This document shows, piece after piece, positions 61,778 through 64,000 of a stretch of DNA of 64,000 nt. This stretch comes from Bacillus sp. S3 (GTDB lineage: Bacteria; Bacillota; Bacilli; Bacillales; Cytobacillaceae), in the NCBI RefSeq assembly GCF_005154805.1, contig NZ_CP039727.1, forward strand, positions 1,113,501-1,177,500. Reading direction: 5' to 3'. Positions within the stretch are counted from its first letter, which is position 1, and each line of letters starts with the position of its first letter. Position numbers and translations under genes: made by a program. The notes under the pieces are model-generated. The model was not told the origin of the DNA, searched no databases, and saw nothing but the letters and a program-made list of their open reading frames with translations.

Positions 61778-63040
61778 TTATTGAGCCTTCAGCTTTTGCT
61801 CACTTTTCACCAATTCAGGATATCCATAGCTGCCATGTTCACTCATATCAAGACCGATCATTTCCTCCTCTTCCGTCACACGTAAACCATTCATTGCTTT
61901 TTTCATTATTGCCAGTAGGATGAAGGAGACAATAAAAGCAAAGGCTGCACAAGTGATGACACCCATCGCTTGAACGCCTAATTGGTGTAGGCCCCCGCCA
62001 TAAAATAAACCAGGCTTTCCGACCGTCGCCAAACCTTTTGTGGCAAAGAAGCCGGTTGATAACGTGCCCCATATCCCCGCTGTACCGTGTACGGAAAGAG
62101 CTGCAATGGGATCATCAATTTTTATTTTCTCAAAGAAGCGGATACTGTAAAAACCAAGAATACCAGCGATAAAACCAATCAGGACAGCAGCCCATGTTTC
62201 AACGAAGGCACAGGAAGCAGTAATGGCAACTAAACCTGCAATGGCCCCGTTTAACATCATCGGCATATCGGCTTTGCCAACTTTTATCCAAGTAATCATC
62301 ATTGCAGCGACAGTTCCGGCTGCGGCAGCGAGGTTCGTATTAATAGCTACAAATCCAAAGAAGGCTTTCTCGACAGATAAAGTACTGCCGGCATTGAAAC
62401 CAAGCCAGCCCACCCATAACAGCAATACACTCAAGGCAGTGAAAACTTGATTATGACCGGCAAGATTATTGGCAGAACCGTCTTTATTAAATTTGCCCAT
62501 TCGGGGCTTTAGGAGAATAGTAGCTGAGAGCGCCGCCGTAGCACCAGTTAAATGAACAACCGTTGAACCAGCGAAGTCTTGTTTCCCATGCTCCGACAAC
62601 CAGCCGCCGCCCCAGATCCAGTGCGCGATTGGAGGATACACGATAACAGAGAAAAGTACTGCGAATACAAGGTAGGCACTAAGTTTCGCCCGTTCAGCAA
62701 ACCCGCCGAAGGCAATCGTTAAGGAAATGCCTGCAAATGCTAGTTGGGATAAGAAGAAAACGGCTCCGGACAATGATAAACCATCAATGTCATAGCCAGA
62801 ATAAAAGAAATCAGAGAGCCCAATCAAAGGATTTCCTTTGCCGAAAATTAAACCAAACCCTGCTGCCCAAAACATAATTGAGCTAATTCCAAAAGTAAGG
62901 ATTGTCTTCCCGGCAATATGCCCAGCATTTTTCATTCTAGTTGAGCCTGTTTCAAGAAGAATAAAGCCGCCAATCATTATAATAACAAGTACGGCCCCGA
63001 TAATAACCCAAATACTGTTCATTAAATATAACGTATCCAA
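61778..63040 (-). CDS. amtB: Ammonium transporter (Amt family)
   Basis: A 420-residue protein with eleven membrane segments. The twin histidines of the conduction pore lie in TVVHLTGATAAL and LSVHGTAGIWGTL, and the gate/S1 region in GFILLETGSTRMKN. It is called nrgA in B. subtilis. The start is TTG 63040 with AAGGGGGAG 5 nt upstream. The usual partner gene for the PII protein (nrgB/glnK) is not downstream; a terminator follows directly. TnrA-like boxes lie upstream, and the tnrA gene is next to it, which supports induction under nitrogen limitation. Confidence 0.93.
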   Translation of the reverse strand: MDTLYLMNSIWVIIGAVLVIIMIGGFILLETGSTRMKNAGHIAGKTILTFGISSIMFWAAGFGLIFGKGNPLIGLSDFFYSGYDIDGLSLSGAVFFLSQLAFAGISLTIAFGGFAERAKLSAYLVFAVLFSVIVYPPIAHWIWGGGWLSEHGKQDFAGSTVVHLTGATAALSATILLKPRMGKFNKDGSANNLAGHNQVFTALSVLLLWVGWLGFNAGSTLSVEKAFFGFVAINTNLAAAAGTVAAMMITWIKVGKADMPMMLNGAIAGLVAITASCAFVETWAAVLIGFIAGILGFYSIRFFEKIKIDDPIAALSVHGTAGIWGTLSTGFFATKGLATVGKPGLFYGGGLHQLGVQAMGVITCAAFAFIVSFILLAIMKKAMNGLRVTEEEEMIGLDMSEHGSYGYPELVKSEQKLKAQ

Positions 63041-63081
63041 TGTTTCTCCCCCTTTTTATGTTGTGCATTTCATAACATTTG

Positions 63082-63099
63082 TGTAATTGTATTTTTACA
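63082..63099. promoter_or_regulatory. TnrA-like box, variant spacing, before amtB
   Basis: TGTAA and TTACA half-sites are separated by 8 nt instead of the usual 7 of TGTNA-N7-TNACA. It is centred about 50 bp before the amtB start codon. Confidence 0.45.
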
Positions 63100-63126
63100 T
63101 GAATCTGAATGGGGCATCCACAATCA

Positions 63127-63143
63127 TGTAAGGTTATCTAACG
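63127..63143. promoter_or_regulatory. TnrA-like box before amtB
   Basis: TGTAAGGTTATCTAACG keeps the 7-nt spacing of the TnrA/GlnR consensus and matches 7 of 8 fixed positions. It is 87-103 bp upstream of the amtB start. Confidence 0.55.
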
Positions 63144-63162
63144 TATTTTTCTGGGGACAAAA

Positions 63163-63198
63163 AAAAGCCCCGACCTTTAAAAAAGGAACAAGGCTTTT
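63163..63198 (-). terminator. Terminator after tnrA
   Basis: AAAAGCC and GGCTTTT arms, with an inner ACC/GGA part, followed on the minus strand by a long T-run. It separates tnrA from amtB. Confidence 0.75.
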
Positions 63199-63199
63199 C

Positions 63200-63526
63200 T
63201 TATTGTTTCCTTAATCCGAATTGGGCATTGAGCTGTCCTTGGATCATTTTACGGCGGATATCATCCTGACTTTGTTTCTTTTGTTCTTTCAGCATTTGCT
63301 TTCTAATTTCATATGTTTGAATGCCATCTTCTATTTTGTTGGCGATCTCCATAAGTAATTCGACATCGGTAAAGGAATATTTCCGGCTGCCGCCAGCTGA
63401 TCTTTCAGGGAAAATTAATTTCCTTTCTTCATAATAACGGATTTGTCTTTCAGATAGACCAGTGAGTTCCCTGACAACCCCGATTGTTATAACCTTCTTA
63501 TCTTTATAAGACAATTCGTTTCCCAT
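63200..63526 (-). CDS. tnrA: Nitrogen regulator TnrA (MerR family)
   Basis: A 108-residue MerR-family protein: [37 protein letters not shown] and [23 protein letters not shown] give the winged helix, and the short C-terminus [12 protein letters not shown] resembles the glutamine-synthetase-binding tail of TnrA rather than the longer GlnR tail. TnrA activates or represses nitrogen genes when glutamine is scarce. GGTGAT precedes the ATG. A perfect TnrA box lies 67 nt upstream, as expected for autoregulation, and amtB follows downstream. Confidence 0.93.
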   Translation of the reverse strand: MGNELSYKDKKVITIGVVRELTGLSERQIRYYEERKLIFPERSAGGSRKYSFTDVELLMEIANKIEDGIQTYEIRKQMLKEQKKQSQDDIRRKMIQGQLNAQFGLRKQ

Positions 63527-63592
63527 CTAAGATCACCACATTCATGTTTATTAGTATAGTTTATAAAAAAATTGTATTTTTTCAACTGATTA

Positions 63593-63609
63593 TGTGAGAT
63601 TTTCTTACA
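63593..63609. promoter_or_regulatory. TnrA box of the tnrA promoter
   Basis: TGTGAGATTTTCTTACA matches TGTNA-N7-TNACA at every fixed position. It is 67-83 bp upstream of the tnrA start codon. Confidence 0.75.
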
Positions 63610-63630
63610 TGGATTTTAAGTTAATGAAGA

Positions 63631-63655
63631 AGAACCGGACAAGGTGTCCGGTTCT
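63631..63655 (-). terminator. Terminator after the repeat/coiled-coil gene
   Basis: AGAACCGGACA pairs perfectly with TGTCCGGTTCT over a 3-nt loop, followed on the minus strand by TCTTCATT. Confidence 0.7.
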
Positions 63656-63666
63656 GAATTGGTTGC

Positions 63667-63999
63667 TTAATATTCCCCATCAAATGGTGTAAAGGGGAGG
63701 TGGAAACGGTTTTCTACTGCGCGCAGCCGCTGGTTGACACGTTGGAGCCGGCGCTGCAGTTGGTTAATTTCTTTTTCCTGCCGCTCATTTTGCCTTTCAA
63801 GCTGATTGACTCGGCGTTCAAGTTGCTGTGGCTGCCTGTTGGGATTGTATTGATCTAGCGGAACATAGGTATGATAGTGTTCAGTTGGAATATAGGAATG
63901 ATTTTGTTCAATTGGAGCATAGGAATGGTATTGCTCTGGCTGCGAATAAAACGGTTCAGCTGGAACATAGGAATGGTATTCAACCGGCAATTGTGGCAT
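63667..63999 (-). CDS. Repeat and coiled-coil protein, possibly incomplete
   Basis: At least 110 residues. The N-terminal half has repeats of about nine residues of the form [YN]H[ST]Y[VAI]P followed by two to three polar residues (YHSYVPAEP, YHSYAPIEQ, NHSYIPTEH, YHTYVPLDQ). The C-terminal half (about 58-95) is a charged heptad-like coiled coil (LERRVNQLERQNERQEKEIN), ending in RFHLPFTPFDGEY. The ATG at 63999 touches the window edge, so the true start may lie outside. Tyr/His/Pro-rich repeats recall spore coat or surface proteins; not recognised. Confidence 0.65.
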   Translation of the reverse strand: MPQLPVEYHSYVPAEPFYSQPEQYHSYAPIEQNHSYIPTEHYHTYVPLDQYNPNRQPQQLERRVNQLERQNERQEKEINQLQRRLQRVNQRLRAVENRFHLPFTPFDGEY

Positions 64000-64000
64000 T

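Overview
The window looks like a chromosomal segment of an aerobic, endospore-forming member of the Bacillaceae (Bacillus, Neobacillus or a close relative). The grounds are a TnrA-type regulator next to an ammonium transporter, the citR-citA pair, a T-box controlled ilv-leu operon with the Bacillus gene order, a preQ1 riboswitch before queT, a spore-coat-like gene behind a SigK-type promoter, AGGAGG-like ribosome binding sites with frequent TTG and GTG starts, and several dispersed repeats of Bacillaceae type. No rRNA, tRNA or CRISPR array was seen, and there is no prophage-like block.

Layout. 1-2.3 kb: the end of a DoxX gene, a frameshifted ISL3-family insertion sequence and a GC-rich palindromic repeat. 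2.3-13 kb: small independent genes (metallo-beta-lactamase-fold hydrolase with its TetR regulator, exonuclease, citA/citR, DinB, CutC, queT, two acetyltransferases) and four single-domain VOC/glyoxalase-fold genes. 13-17 kb: a sucrose locus (LacI-type regulator, PTS sucrose EIIBC, sucrose-6-phosphate hydrolase) with three AATCGATT operators that overlap CcpA-type sites. 17-18.6 kb: a paired SMR exporter and a truncated haemoglobin behind an FNR-type box. 18.7-32.8 kb: the most interesting block, a glycoside uptake and catabolism locus. It holds a binding protein and two permeases without an ATPase, a YesM/YesN-type two-component system, an AraC regulator, two xylose-isomerase-like TIM-barrel proteins, a ThuA-like protein, two Gfo/Idh/MocA dehydrogenases and a GH13 alpha-glucosidase. 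A near-identical 42-nt element lies, in the same orientation, before both the permease genes and the thuA-like operon, tying the two halves into one regulon.

32.8-49.8 kb: DoxX, a PAS-GGDEF-EAL protein, a spore-coat-like gene, a stand-alone haem A synthase-like gene with a second FNR-type box in exactly the same promoter geometry as the globin, a DUF4097 repeat protein, a five-gene run (rhodanese, BASS transporter, M19 dipeptidase, HTH protein, DUF488), YitT, haemolysin III, DUF1836, an intracellular beta-helix protein, a tandem VOC protein, an ECF sigma factor with its putative anti-sigma, and two CBO0543-like membrane proteins.

49.8-61.3 kb: branched-chain amino acid synthesis, all on the minus strand, as ilvE-ilvD and then a T-box followed by ilvB-ilvN-ilvC-leuA-leuB-leuC-leuD. 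The leuB-leuC gap holds a 21-nt tandem repeat array and a strong hairpin. 61.7-64 kb: amtB and tnrA with TnrA-type boxes, and a repeat/coiled-coil protein at the edge. Everything here is read from sequence and remembered family knowledge; no database search was run.
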